The position numbers and the translations under genes are program-made. The notes under the pieces are model-generated. The model made no database searches, was not told the origin of the DNA, and worked only from the letters and a program-made list of their open reading frames with translations. Shown piece after piece: positions 45,063 through 57,356 of a stretch of 64,000 bases of DNA. How positions within the stretch are numbered: position 1 is the first letter of the stretch; each line of letters opens with the position of its first letter. Source of the DNA: Euborellia annulipes. Lineage: Eukaryota > Arthropoda > Insecta > Dermaptera > Anisolabididae. The stretch covers positions 37,087-101,086 of the forward strand of contig JAKCPI010005174.1 of the NCBI GenBank assembly GCA_023213315.1, given 5' to 3'.

Positions 45063-46060
45063 TGCTTAAAACATCATCATTGGATGCTTATCTTCGCCTC
45101 CATCTGAAGCCATTCAATTGAAACAAATTTTTCTCGCCTGGGCGGGATGCTAACTTTTGACCCTTGGCACACATATTAGTCAGCACAAAACGAGAGGAAT
45201 TTTTCAGACCCAAATCGTTTAAGTCTCTCAAAGCATCAAGTTTCATTATTACAAAAAAAATCCAATTTTAATTTTTGACATTTCATTTCACCTTTATATT
45301 GTACATTCATTCCTATCACCAGAAAAAAATTCAACTCTTTTTTTCCTCCTCCAATGGAGAGCATTAATTCCTTTTTATCTCAAATGGTTAGGGATAATGT
45401 GTTTTTATATTCCATTTGACAATCCCTTAATCTCTCCCTTAAAAAAATAAAATAAAATAAAAATTGGGCGAAAAAAATCAACAAAGCTGATTCTCTCTCT
45501 CTGTTAACACACCACACTCTACCCTATCTTTCAAACATGGCTTTATCTAACAGAGATAAAAATTTTAGCCTCCTGTAAATGGAGAGCTTCTAATAGAAAA
45601 AGCTATAAATTTTCAGTCTTGCCAGATAGATCCACTTTATATTATTGGAGTTTCGGCTTCTCTTTTTCTAGATCTAAAATGATTTCTTTTTAAAATACAG
45701 TTCATTATTAAAAGATGAATTTGTTTTTATTTATTTTTTTTTAGCTCATTGGTTATACGTTTTATTAAGTAAAAGCTCATAGAAAAAAAAAAGAAATATT
45801 GGAAAGTAACTTTATAAATGAACGAACAGCCTTATTTATTTGCTCCCTTCTGATGAATACATGAATGGCGAGCTAGAATTACCTACATATGTTAAACATA
45901 ATATTTATTCTTTCCCTTTAGGCCTGTCTTTATTCCCAACAGTCTATAAGACGGTCTTGATCTTTCTCTCGAAACCTATAAATTCATATGCATTATCAGA
46001 ATAAGAGGTAAATATTATTATATGACAAAATCAAATAATAATTCAATACAGACCTTAAGG
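45063..46060. other. AT-rich intergenic sequence, no gene seen
   Basis: No paired repeats, RNA gene or exon-like frame found. Confidence 0.55.
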
Positions 46061-46345
46061 AAAATGATCGAGGGATACACACGCCCTCAGCAGGTCTGCA
46101 TAGTGAACCTTTAGGGATACACAGGGATACACACGCCCACACCAGGGGCCCACAGGGATACACTCGCCCGCACCAGGGACACACACCGTAGTACGAAAGT
46201 GACCAGAAGAAAAAAGTATGTCCCTGGTGTGGGCGTGTGCATCCCTGTGTGTCCCAGGTGTGGGAGTGTATATCCCTGTGTGTCCCTCAAGGTTCACTAT
46301 GCAGACCTGCTGCGGGCGTGTGTATCCCTCGAACATTTTTAATCA
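46061..46345. repeat. Palindromic repeat of GGGATACACACGCCC units
   Basis: GAGGGATACACACGCC (46070) is mirrored by GGCGTGTGTATCCCTC (ends 46330), and CAGGTCTGCATAGTGAACCT is mirrored by AAGGTTCACTATGCAGACCT. Inside each half the approximately 28-bp block GGGATACACTCGCCCGCACC/AGGGACACAC repeats. The outer sequence ATCATTTTTACTCGGGCGAT and the TCGATTA-rich stretch to about 46436, ending in ATCGAACACCCCTA, probably belong to the same or an enclosing element. Open frames here are periodic artefacts. Confidence 0.8.
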
Positions 46346-46439
46346 TTTTTACTCGGGCGATTGTGAAAAAATTATTTACCATAATCGATTAATCGGAATA
46401 ATCGATTATTTTTTCCTATAATCGAACACCCCTAATTTG

Positions 46440-46570
46440 GAGTCACAGCCATCTTAGTTGGGTGGTCCCGAGAAACAATCATGTGCGGAAGTTGCCATCG
46501 GTATATATACTTATATATAAAATATATACACATTAAAAACTCTAATGGCCTTTGTGGAATAGATAGGAAA
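46440..46570 (+). repeat. Dispersed repeat shared with 10385-10520
   Basis: GGGTGGTCCCGAGAAACAAT, ATGTGCGGAAGTTGCCATCG and a TATATA tract followed by AAAAACTCTAATGGC also occur, diverged, at 10385-10520. Class unknown. Confidence 0.5.
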
Positions 46571-47884
46571 AAATGTATTTATTTGTAAACAAATATAACA
46601 AACATTTTCTACACATTCGTTGCTTTGTTTGTGGTTCTGTTTAAACTTGTCAGTCAACTCGTTTGCCTGCATTCAGATCTGTACTCAATTATTTCTTTTT
46701 GTTAAGGTCTTTTACGGCATCTAAAGTCAATTAAACTTCTTCCTTATTTTTTTAAATTAATTGAAAACCTATAAAATTTAATAAAAATATAAATATTAAT
46801 TCATTTTATAAGTTTCCTAGAATTTTTTTTCACTCTCTTAATTAATCATTACATAAAGTCTACAAAAAAAAAAAAAAACATCTTTCATTATTTCTTTTAT
46901 TTAAAAAAGGCGTAAAATTTTAATAAAATTAAAAGTAAGAGCACTTAAGATATTTTTTCTTTTTAATAAATGAGAAGCTAGCTGTTGGAGAGAATCAGAC
47001 ATTAAAATAAAAAGACTGTTTGCCTTTTCTCTACACCTTCTTTTTAATTAATAATTAATTTTCTTGGAAAAAAATTATATAATCATATTCATTTAATAAA
47101 AAAATAAAATGATAGATTTCAAAATCAAATTAACATGAAAAAAAAAAACTCTCATTAGTTACTGTTATTAAATATTGTAATTTATAAAATAAAATGATTA
47201 AAAAACTAACGTTGACTCTTTGAAAACAATATTGCGTCTCTTTACACTGGACAAAAACACAAATACACATAGACACACACATACAGATATTGGATTTTAC
47301 AAATAGGGTTTTTAAAGTGACGTCATCAAATATTTATCAACTGGTACAAAAAAATCTTATATTATTAAATAAAATTAATTAAATGTTGTTTGTGCGGTAA
47401 ATATAAGGATTGTGTTCACAAAGGCATAGTCACATTTTTCGCTTGATTTAATGTGACCAGGCCTTTTGGCATGGACTGTTAAAGTGGTTTTTAAAGTGGG
47501 ATGCGTGAAGATAATATTTTGGGTGTATACTTTAAAAACTTTTTAAATTATCTTTTGGTGCGCATCAGTTATTTTGTCTACGCCATCCTAAAAGTTTAAA
47601 AACCACTGCTCAGCAATATTACAATAAGTCAACCAACCACCAGGTAATTCAACACAAAAGTTGGCAATTATTAATTTTATATTTTTTAACTATAACTCGT
47701 AAGTGGTTCTCATCTACTGTACATTGAGTAATCTCCCTAGAATCTGTGTTATTATTTTCCGCAAAATAGTTTTGTGAATTTTTGTTGGTGTCTATTATTA
47801 AAAATATAGTATGTATTAAATACGATCCCCGATCCGCTCGCCTTCTCCTGAGGTTATCTCTGACAAATGCTAATATTACATAAC
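46571..47884. other. AT-rich stretch with a probable small MITE
   Basis: 47478-47613 has AAAGTGGTTTTTAAAGTGGG at the left and AAAAGTTTAAAAACCACTGC at the right as imperfect inverted ends (hAT-like). A SINE1 tail piece lies near 46700-46728 (minus). The rest holds nothing recognised. Confidence 0.45.
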
Positions 47885-48095
47885 CTCAAAAGTCAAGGAG
47901 AGTGGGTTCGGATCTCAGGCAGTCCGATGAATATTTATTTAAATACCATTTGGTATAAATAAATGTGCTTGGATCATATGTATCGTAAATAAAAATTTTA
48001 CTATTCGTTTAAAGTCTATATGGCCTCAGATGCCGAAAAGGCTTTAAAAAATAGGATTTTAGGGGAAAGAAAAAAACGCTTACAAATCCAAAAAA
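47885..48095 (+). mobile_element. SINE1 copy
   Basis: GGGTTCGGATCTCAGGCAGT, CCGATGAATATTTATTTAAA, ACCATTTGGTATAAATAAAT and the tail TTTAAAGTCTATATGGCCTC, AGATGCCGAAAAGG follow SINE1 order, ending in A-rich sequence. Confidence 0.8.
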
Positions 48096-50476
48096 AAAAA
48101 ATAAATAAAAGAACTATTATAGTCATAATGGTCTTAAAATAAATAAAATTTGTAAACCTCTATCGAATGCCTACTATGAAATCACAATGATAGAATTCGA
48201 TTAATCATATTTCATAATCAAATATCATCTAATATAAATTAATTTATCTATTTGCTAAAATTCGAAATTAGATAAAGGAAGGAGCACCTAAAGAAATACA
48301 AATAAAATCAAAAATTAGATAAAAATTTTTACAAAATTTTTTAGGAAAAAATCAAAATATTATAAATTGGCAGTAGTTATTTATATGAAGTAAGGTAGAT
48401 CTCAGCCAGGTGTAAATAATATTTACTATGTCCGATGTTTCGAACACCCGTAACACACTTCCTCAGTGGCTAGTGACTAATTTTTTTCTTATTGGACAAA
48501 TTATTATTTTTTTTTTTAAGATTATAAATCAACGTTAAAAAAAAATATTAATTTGTCCAGGAAAAAAATTTAATTCTGGGACTTGAGAAAGCGAAGAAAA
48601 TAAAATAATTATTTACATCTCAAACTTCTAGCTATCCTAATTTCATAAAAAAATGTTAATGTTAAAATTATATAAAAAATACGAAGAAAATTATTAAAAA
48701 CTATTCGGAGAATTAACAATAATCAAAAAAAAAAAAAATTAAAATTAAAATCGTAATCAAAAAAAATTCTAAATTGAATTTAAAATTAAAAAAAAAAAAA
48801 AAAATTCGTGTATACACTAGGATAGTAAAAGGTTAGAAGGTGGAGTTAAAAAATAGGTATTAGTAAAATTTTTGAATTAATAATTCACTAGATTTTGGAT
48901 TAATTCAGTTTGATTTTTTTTTTTTTTTAAGGCGAACGGATATATAGACGATTAATTAAGGCTGGTAATGACTATCTAGAAATTTCTTTTTATATTCCTC
49001 TTGTAAATTTATTAGGAAATCTCTCCAAGTGAGAATGGAATCAAAATTTAAATTTAATCTGAGAATTTAAATGAAAAAGACTTGAACCTCTTTTTACTGC
49101 GACCCCTTTTTTTGTTATTCACCGCTTTATATGGAATACGTTGCCTCCTCATCCTTGGTTATATCTCAATTTTAACAGAAGTTTTATTCCCAACCCTACA
49201 CACTTTGGCAGGTCTTTTGTGGACATAGGTTCGATGTTTTTTTTTTTTTTTATATATAAATTTTATATTAATTTATATCCTAAAAAAAATGTAGTTTTAT
49301 TTTATGTTGAAATTAAATAAATGGCATAAGTTTGGAGGCACTCGACGTTCCATAAGTCTGCAATAACACCGTGCTTTATTTATTTATTATTATCATAAAT
49401 TAATTTCTTTAATTTAATTGAAAAAATATTCATCACTTAGTTCTAGTACTTTTTGTTCCTCACTATAGGCTACAAAAATGTTTGTCCCCTCCCCCCCCCC
49501 AATTTTAAATTGTTTCGTCATTGGAAGAAATTAAATTAATTTTAAATTTGTTTTCTAGAATTTAGGAATTTATCTTATTTAGAAAGTTATCTTAAATAAT
49601 ATCTAAAAAATTAATCTATAGGTATATTAATAAACCTTTTCAATCTGAGTTTATTTCCACGCCAAATTATAGGCAGGTGGAGTACAAATATTTTACCAAA
49701 CCCTAGCTCTCCCTCATGCTAAAGTCTGGCTTATGTCAGCTACTAGCAGCCATTCTCAAAGTAAACGGGCATTAGAGTAGAAGAAACCGTGAGGTATACT
49801 TCTTTAGCTTTAGCCCGAGTATAGACAGCTGAGAACCACTTTTGAATTTAATTTCTCTGACGTCATTGTTATCAATCAAAAAAAATGTAAATTATAGAAT
49901 TGTAAATTGTGACATTATATTTGAATGTAACTTTAAGGTTTGCGATATTTGGTTTTATAAAAAAAAAAACTTTTATAAAGTAAAAAAAAAAAAATCAAAA
50001 AAATTTTAAATAAATATGGTATATATTTATTCAGGGGGCGTCTCCTCTACTTGTAATATAGACGAAAAACAAATAAATAAAATCAATGTTATTTTTCCAA
50101 AAAAAAAAAAAAAAAAAAATTGGACTTGAAAATAAAAAATTAAATAATTCACAGTTAGTGTTATTTTTGAAATAACTAGTTAATGATTCGATTCAACCGT
50201 CTTCAGGTATTATAAATAAAATAAAATAGCGGCCTAAGATACGTAGAGTATTATAATCAGCAAATAATATTAAAAAAAAAAAAAAAACCAAGCTTATTAA
50301 TACATAGGATATCTAAATGATAATAAATCAAGTAAAAATGTATTTTATATTTTTTCTATTCTTTCAAAGATGAAAAAAACAAAGAGGTCAACTATCCATA
50401 GCATTAAGCGACCAACAATAGAGTTTATTCAAAGGAATATATCTTTTTTTTTAGCTTGCTATTGTATATAAACCAT
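48096..50476. other. AT-rich intergenic sequence, little recognised
   Basis: Long poly-A tracts. 48425-48476 on the minus strand carries CTGAGGA...TTCGAAACATC similar to the foldback module. 49730-49845 (CCATTCTCAAAG and TGAGAACCACTTTTG ends) looks like a short hAT-type MITE. No gene. Confidence 0.45.
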
Positions 50477-50690
50477 CCTCTTCTTCTATCTTGGTCTTAT
50501 CCCTATGCGGGGTCGGCAAAATTAATTTATAAAGAAAGAAGAGACCGAGAAAAAATCAACCCAACCCGTCTCACGGTCTGAATATGGAAAAGGGAAAAAA
50601 AGTTTGACATAAAAGAAAGAAAGAAATGTCAGCCTTAGCTCGGGTAACTCGTGGTCGCCATCCACGTACTCACTGGCCGTGAACCCTTGA
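50477..50690 (-). repeat. Dispersed repeat, second copy of 12060-12272
   Basis: On the minus strand: GGCGACCACGAGTTACCCGA, CAGACCGTGAGACGGGTTGG and CCGACCCCGCATAGGGATAA, then AAGATAGAAGAAGAGG. Same block order as the first copy. Confidence 0.6.
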
Positions 50691-52545
50691 GTGTATTGTA
50701 TCTAATAAATGTGGAAATAAAATTTATTTGAAAAGATTTAAAAAAAAAGTAGGAGGAAGTAGAAGTGTTTTACCAAAAAATAAATGTGTAGGCCTTTTTA
50801 AAACCTGGAGGATACAGGAAACAATTTTTCCTGGGTGGTGGGAATTAATAAATAATCAAAAATTATACTTTTGTTTGAGTCCTGTTAACTTGACGTTTGA
50901 ATGAAAAAAAGTAAGGCCACATACTCATGCTGATTTAGTAGGCCCTATGCAAATTTTTTTTGCGTTTTTTTTTTTGCCCATTTTTTAAAAACGCATCAAT
51001 CACAATATTGTTTAATTTAAAAAAATTATAATATATTGGATATAATACCTGAATTAGGTTTAACCGAACATGATAGAAAAATATCCATTAAAATAAAAAA
51101 AAAGTAAAAATAATAATGAAAATCTTAACAATAAACAAAATTATATAAACAATTTTGTTTATTTGTGGCTGGTCCACATAAAAATTTTTATTTTTTCCTT
51201 CTATTTCTTTCTCTTTCTCTTTCTATCTCTTTCTCTCTCATAAACTGTGATTTCTTAATCTATATAAAAAATATATATTATATAGACAAAATGCATGTAT
51301 ATATTATTATGATGATGTAATTCTATGTATATATCAAAAAACTAAAAAATTTACAAAACAAATACAAGGTGAATTTAAAAAAAAAAAAATTAAATAAATA
51401 ATACCACCTCTGTATGTATATCTAAATATATTTGTGCAGCAGCTTTTTATATAATATATAAAAACAAAATTGAAAAAAAAAAAATACAATCAAATATTAA
51501 ATTTAATTATAATTTTGATTTTAGATGATATTTTGTTAAAATAGAAAAAAAAAGAATACAAGTTTTGTAAATGGAATTGGAAAAAATATATATATAATTG
51601 TAAGTCTAATATATTATATATATATAGAGGCCTATTTAAAAAAAGAAATGAAATAAAAATAATTTAAAAATTTTAAGTCTATGGAGTTTTTAATTATCCT
51701 GTGTGTTGAGAGAGTGTCCTGATATTTATTTATTTATTTATGTTATAATTGTGATTTTTCTTTCCAAAAATGAATTTTTTTTTAGCCTGATGCGGAATAT
51801 TACCTAACCCAATAATCTAACACAATAAGGAATTTAATTTTACCATTGAAAGAGAGAAAATGATGCATCTACTTAGAAACGAATGTATTCCGATTATTAA
51901 ATCACATAACCAGAATGTAAATTTTTCATCAAATTTTCTCCAGAATATCAAATCAGTAAAGAAGATTCTTCTTCTTCTGTTAAGGTGAGTACAATCCAGA
52001 TTATACTGTACCTCCTAACATATGAGTAAAGAAATATATATTTTTTTTTGACAGCAGAAGTTTTAGACTATAAAAGAAAATTTTTTATATGAAGGGCTTA
52101 GTGGAATATAGTCATAAGCCACCATTTTGTCATTTTTGAGAAGTTGGTGCATTTTTTAAGTATTCCTCTTTACCTGATAAAACCAAACAAAAAAGTTCAT
52201 TGAATTTACAATAGTTGGTGGCACATAATAAGTGCAAGTTCTTTACTTTGCCAACTAGTGATGACTTGAGAAGTAAGATAATCATAAGCGACAGCAAAAT
52301 GGCTTCGAAATCTTGAGAGTGAAAATTTTTCTCGTGTTCAAACAACCTCTACAAATAAGGGAGCTAAAAATGAAGAGTCTGATTCTTTTGATACTGATAA
52401 TTATGATTCTTGGCACCCAATAAGCACCAATTCTAGTTCTAATTACAACACCATTTAATAAGTGTATTCATTCTAAAATATTGTAGTGTATTCACTCTCA
52501 AATTTTTTCTGATCTGACTTTATTCATCCATATACCCGAAAAAAT
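50691..52545. other. AT-rich intergenic sequence
   Basis: A pyrimidine tract at 51200-51240 and TA repeats at 51580-51620. 52100-52440 is more complex and contains a broken open stretch on the + strand (TSDDLRSKIIISDSKMASKS); I do not recognise it and it could be an old transposase remnant. Confidence 0.4.
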
Positions 52546-52549
52546 AAGG

Positions 52550-52640
52550 ATGTGCCACCGGGAGTTGAACCACGGATCCTCCAATTTGTCAATTTGTACT
52601 CATTGTGCCCTTACCACTAGTCCACAGCACGGCATTCGAG
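52550..52640 (-). repeat. tRNA-derived sequence, minus strand
   Basis: On the minus strand it runs GTGCTGTGGACTAGTGGTAA ... GTGGTTCAACTCCCGGTGGC AC. A box TGGACTAGTGG and B box GGTTCAACTCC are present and the ends can pair weakly (GTGCTGT with GGTGGCAC), but the anticodon arm is not standard. A SINE head or tRNA pseudogene rather than a working tRNA. Confidence 0.55.
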
Positions 52641-52665
52641 TATATGAATTCACTTAGAAAGCAAT

Positions 52666-52737
52666 GCTGCGGCGGGGCCGAGCCAGCTGGCGGGGAGTTC
52701 AGGGGGGCGAAGCCCCCCGGCTAGCGGCGCCGCTAGT
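52666..52737 (+). repeat. Helitron-like 3' end fragment
   Basis: GCTGCGGCGGGGCCGAGCCA, GGGGGGCGAAGCCCCCC and a CTAGCGGCGCCGCTAG palindrome ending CTAG-T resemble the 3' end of the 987-1631 element. No 5' end found. Confidence 0.5.
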
Positions 52738-53556
52738 AAATACTTTATTCTTCCTTAATTATATATACTCTTTCTTATTTTTAGATAAAAGTAAGTAGTC
52801 CAACTTGCTATATCAAATATTTGTTTTGAATTGTAAAGCCGCCCCAAAGGGCTGATCCGAATCCCTTGATTGAAAGAGAATAAATAGCCAGGTATCCGTT
52901 CCTTTCATCGATGCTCCTTTGTGTTCCAGGATTATTATCGATACCTTTGGTTCTTTCATCTTAATTAAATCCTCATTCGAATATCCATCCAAGTGTAGTT
53001 ATATATTTTAGTACCTAGGGAGGACCAAATGGCTTTCGGTTTTTGCTTAAATGAGCAAAAGATAAATAAGATTTGAAGTCAAAGTCACAACACCTGAATC
53101 GTGGCATCCTGTACTAGGGTGGTACCCATATAACAGCTCTGCTCTTGGAGAAAATCACCCATCTGGCGAAATTAAAGTCACAAGGTTTAACAAATAAAAC
53201 TGGTTATCATTAATATTTCTTAATGTTACAACTGCATAGTATCCCTTCCTCTGCCAAATGAAAATATTTTTCTGATTAATATAACCCTACTAAAAATCTT
53301 CAAAGAGAATAGATATCTTAGACTATGATATGGCATTCAAGAAAATATTTTATTATTCAAAGTTTTATTGCATTTCTCCCTTCCTCGAGGAAAAATACAA
53401 GCTTATTTTGAAATATGCGAATTTTCTCAGATTATGGATTTAGTTAATAAAATTATATCTTAACTTAATTATTCAAATTAAAATGCAAAAGCCAGTCAGA
53501 CGATGATAAATAATTTCTAGAAATGACCTCGACTTTATTTTTTATTTTTATTTAAT

Positions 53557-54112
53557 TTTTTACTTTCTCCTACCTATATATGTGTTAATACATATAGAGA
53601 GAAAGTATTGAATTCATGTGAAAAATAAGATGTCGAGATTTTGATGGAAATACATGTTTTGACGTTCCCTGAAAAGTGGATCCCGCAAAATGGTCTCTTT
53701 GTCTGTGCTTCTGTGAACAAAATATCTCAAGAACGAAAAGAGCTAGGAGGTTGAAATTTTATATTTAAGTTAGGTACCCTGCTGGAACGTAACACGGAGC
53801 TTTTGAACAAAATCGGCCGAAAAGTACTAGTACTATACTGATATCTTTTTTCTGTTTTTTCGATTTTCTCAAAATTCGCTCTAACGATTTTGATTTTTTT
53901 AATTCTTTATTTTCCGGCTGTGACATGAAGTAACGATTTTGATTAAAATTCATTAATCAATTAAGATTATTTTTTCTTATTTTGGTCTCAAAATTGTTTG
54001 AAGTACACTCAAAAATCTTGTGTGACAAACATAGATCACAACTTTCAATTCCAGGAGGAGTTTAAGGAAACAGAAAGTTGTGTGCTGTGCGAATCACTAG
54101 TAATATCAAAAT
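53557..54112 (-). repeat. R-family copy, minus orientation
   Basis: It starts TTTTTACTTTCTCCTACC with the TATATGTGTTAATACATATA hairpin, then GATGTCGAGATTTTGATGG and GAGGTTGAAATTTTATATTT, and ends AGAAAGTTGTGTGCTGTGCG. Nearly full length. Confidence 0.8.
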
Positions 54113-54831
54113 ACAATTTTCAAAAGATAATTTTTTTATTTAATTGAGATATTAATATTTAATTATTGTTTATATTCAACTAAATAAATGTGTAGAAAAA
54201 TAAATTATACTTAGATAGTAGACAGATATGAGACTATCAATAGATATCCATCATTTATATTTTTTTATTTTACATTTCATTAATCTCATAATATTTGTGA
54301 GACTAAATATCAACTATAAACTCAACAAAGAACAGCAACGTTCAGAGTCTCTCTTTTAAATTCTTTATTCAAAATTCTAGAAATAAAAATTAAATGCGGC
54401 TTCCTCACAAAATTAAGTTTTTTTTTTCAAGAAAATTCAGCAAAATCACTTAAATGTTTGACTTCACTGCCCTCTTGGGCGTGGGCCTCCGCCGTTCCTT
54501 GCTTTAATGGCACACCTATCAGGAACGGCTCTGGATATATAAAATCATATTTCGCAAATGGCTTCTTATAACCTACCTAAAATAAATCTATAAATCAAAT
54601 TTGACGTAATTCAGTAATAAATTTATAACAATTTTTTGAAAGAAAATATTTAAATTCTTTCAAGCAACAAATTCCTATAATATAGAAAATAGAAAAAAAA
54701 AGCGGCTTTTTGAGTTGGAAAAATATTAAAGCTCCTTTGAGAAATCAAGAACAACAAAAATGAAATAAGAAAAATATAACGCAAGATAGAAAATAATAAT
54801 CTAACGTAAAGAGAATAGGGAGAGAAAAAAA

Positions 54832-54966
54832 ATGAGGAAAAAATATCATTTATATAGTGTCGAAGAGGAAAGTAAAGACGAGTTGCGTAATTTCACTCAT
54901 GAAATTCTCTTAGACAATCATATTAATAAAGATCTTCTATTGCAGAAAAAATTAGAAAATAAATAA
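54832..54966 (+). CDS. Small open frame, 44 codons, unrecognised
   Basis: From ATG 54832 to TAA 54964 it encodes MRKKYHLYSVEEESKDELRN then a segment with FTHEILLDNHINKD and ending KKLENK. Mixed charged and aliphatic residues in helical spacing are less biased than the Phe/Lys/Asn frames typical of this AT-rich DNA. No family is assigned. It could be a terminal exon or a chance frame. There is no supporting splice acceptor directly upstream. Confidence 0.2.
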   Translation: MRKKYHLYSVEEESKDELRNFTHEILLDNHINKDLLLQKKLENK

Positions 54967-55326
54967 CCAAACAATTATCCGACCCCGGAGGGTATTAAAG
55001 CTATCCAACCTGAGGGTGAGCAACGCTTACTTAATAAAATATATAATTAGTTATTACTATGTGTCAGGATTTTTTTCGGGAGGGGCCCGAACTCATTTGT
55101 AAATACCCCCCCCCCCCCCATACACAAAAATATTTTTCAAAATATACCTGAGGTACTATAGGACCGGCCCCTCTCAATGACAAATTTTAATTAAATTTTT
55201 TTTAAATCCAAATATTTTCCGTTTTCATCTGAGCCCTAGGGGCCCGGGCCCACTCAAAGACAAAAGTTTTATTAAAAAGATGCTTATATATTAATATATT
55301 TGAATATTGAGATGATAGCTGAACTC

Positions 55327-55586
55327 TTAACAGATATGAGTAGGATGGCAGCCAGGAAAGAAATCAGACAAAAATTTAATCAATTTTTATCTAATTTTAT
55401 TTCGATTGCCGACGTTTCGGACGCAAATCGCGCCCTTCCTCAGGACAATCGATAGTTAATAAAATTGTCCTGAGGAACGGCGCGATTTGCGTCCGAAACG
55501 TCGGCAATCGAAATAAAATTAGATAAAGATTGATTAAATTTTTATCTGATTTCTTTCCTGGCTGCCATCCTACTCATATCTGTTAA
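55327..55586. repeat. Foldback with about 123-bp arms (FB2)
   Basis: Arms 55327-55449 and 55464-55586 are reverse complements with only a few mismatches and a 14-bp loop. The inner arms carry CCTGAGGA, a GGCGCGATTTGCGTCC stem and GAAACGTCGGC, matching FB1. The outer arms (GATATGAGTAGGATGGCAGC) differ from FB1, so only the module is shared. Confidence 0.9.
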
Positions 55587-56019
55587 TATAGTTTATTTTT
55601 TTATTTCTTTTATTATTTATGCGACTCACTTTTTCAAACAAAAATATAGATATTGGCCATATATCTGTATAGAACTATATATTTATATAGATTTGAAAAA
55701 TGTAGGGGTTTTTCGTTCCCCTCCCTCCTTAGATACGCCCCTGCTATGCGTGTTCATAAAGAGTGAAAATTAAATGTATTCAAATGAAAACTCCTAAAGT
55801 TCCACCATCAGCCAAACAGCCAAAAGTATTAAGAGAAACCAAGTAAGTGTATTTTCTAAATTACAGAGAATTAAAGACATCAAATGGCTTCAATCTAAAT
55901 CGAAATTAAAATTTTTTTTCTTCCTTTCTCACTACTTTTAATTTTTTTTTTTTTTTTTATTGTAGAGCTTATTACAATAATATGTATGTAGAAGCAAGAG
56001 AGCTGTTTCTTGTCGAGAG

Positions 56020-56250
56020 TACAAGTAAAAATTCGATGTCAAGATTTTGATGGAAATACAAGTTTTGAGGCTACTGAGTCCAAAAAAAAGTAGTTTCGGC
56101 AAAATGGTTTGTCTCTGTGTCTGTGAACAAATTCTAATATATCGGCGGAAATTATGTGACACCAAAAATCTGTTGTGACAAGCACAGAACATAACTTTCA
56201 ATTACCAAAGGTAAGAGAAAGTTGTGTGCTGTGCAATCAGATTTTTATAA
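56020..56250 (-). repeat. R-family fragment, minus orientation
   Basis: GATGTCAAGATTTTGATGG, AAAAATCTGTTGTGACAAGC, GAGAAAGTTGTGTGCTGTGC and ATCAGATTTTTAT match R-family order with an internal deletion. Confidence 0.75.
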
Positions 56251-57099
56251 ACTGATAAATAAACCCTATGCTATGTAAAATTAAAAAAAAAAAAAAAAAA
56301 ATATTACTTCCTAACGATAAGATGCCATATCTAAATTTTTTACTTTACAAAATTAGAATAAATGGGAATCTAATTTTTAAATCTAGATTCTGAATAGCAA
56401 AGATTCTAGCTTACTAAGATTCTAAATTTTTCTCGATTCAAAAGTCAAAAGTAACTGTTAATTTATACAAATTTTTACAAAAGCTATCTCCAACTGAAAC
56501 GGTTTTGAATATTCTTTTTTCTCAGGGTGCTCCCTAGAATTTTATTCAATTTATTTGTCTTTAATTACTTTTATTATATCCCTATATTTATACGGAGACG
56601 GAAGTTAAAGTTTTATACTGGCATAAGAGAATCTTTAAAGTTTAATCAAAATTCTATTAAAGGTGTCATTAAAAAGCTTTTAAAGTAAATCCCATTTTGA
56701 AACTATTAATATTCCTTTTATATATTAAAAAAAAAAATTACGTATAAGGATAAATAAAGGAGAAATCCTGTTACCTAACAAAATCTTTATAGGATATATT
56801 GATATATCAATATAACATATTGTAAATGAGAAGAGACCCTGTAAGAAATATTAAAAGAAAGATTTAGCAAAGTGAAATAGAATGAAACAGGATTTAGAGC
56901 ATCTCGATAGATGTTCTAGTTCAGGATTTATCTAAATTATTGGTACATAATTTAAATAAAAAAATCATATTAATCATATTTTTATTTAAAATTACACTTA
57001 AATGGTAAATATTAGCTTATTAACTTGTTAAATGTTTTCATGTTTTATTAACTTTATAGTGCATGATCATATTCTCCATCATTTTCATCTGCATTTCTC
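56251..57099. other. AT-rich intergenic sequence, nothing recognised
   Basis: Only AT-rich DNA and A-runs (56283-56300). Confidence 0.55.
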
Positions 57100-57356
57100 T
57101 ACAAGGAGAGGGAGTTAGTTGGTGTGACATCTCGTCCTGTGGAAGGGAAGTCCCTCTCAGTGATGTATTCTTCAAAAGGAGTCACCGGTGCTGAGGGAGT
57201 CCCTCGTCAAACTAGGACATCCTCCCTTTAAAACCAGAAATAAGTATTAGTTCACTAGCTAGACATGAACACAGGAGGAGGAGTTAGAGATAGGAAATGA
57301 TGTAACTTCACGGGGTGCCGGTAGATGGCAACGGAGAGAGGCCGGTTGGATTTGAG
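57100..57356 (+). repeat. SINE2-like body, left part of a rearranged copy
   Basis: GGTGTGACATCTCGTCCTGT, GTGCTGAGGGAGTCCCTCG, CACGGGGTGCCGGTAGATGG and GAGAGGCCGGTTGGATTTGAG parallel 14040-14325. The copy stops at GATTTGAG, where the hAT MITE begins. Its continuation is found inverted at 57888-57952. Confidence 0.85.

Noticed and set aside
46055..46336. Cys/Trp/Arg-containing frames on both strands with YTP/GRVYPC periodicity
   Set aside because: Translations of the 28-bp palindromic repeat; periodic in every frame.
52130..52345. Minus-strand 71-codon frame
   Set aside because: Composition is unremarkable and the opposite strand looks more like an old coding remnant. No splice sites or homologue recognised on either strand.
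52550..52640. Functional tRNA on the minus strand
   Set aside because: Promoter-like boxes present, but the anticodon arm does not form and the acceptor stem relies on several G-T pairs.
55469..55505. Calling the foldback module a hammerhead ribozyme outright
   Set aside because: Core letters match, but an extra base before stem II and no visible stem III or NUH cleavage site. Kept only as a hypothesis.
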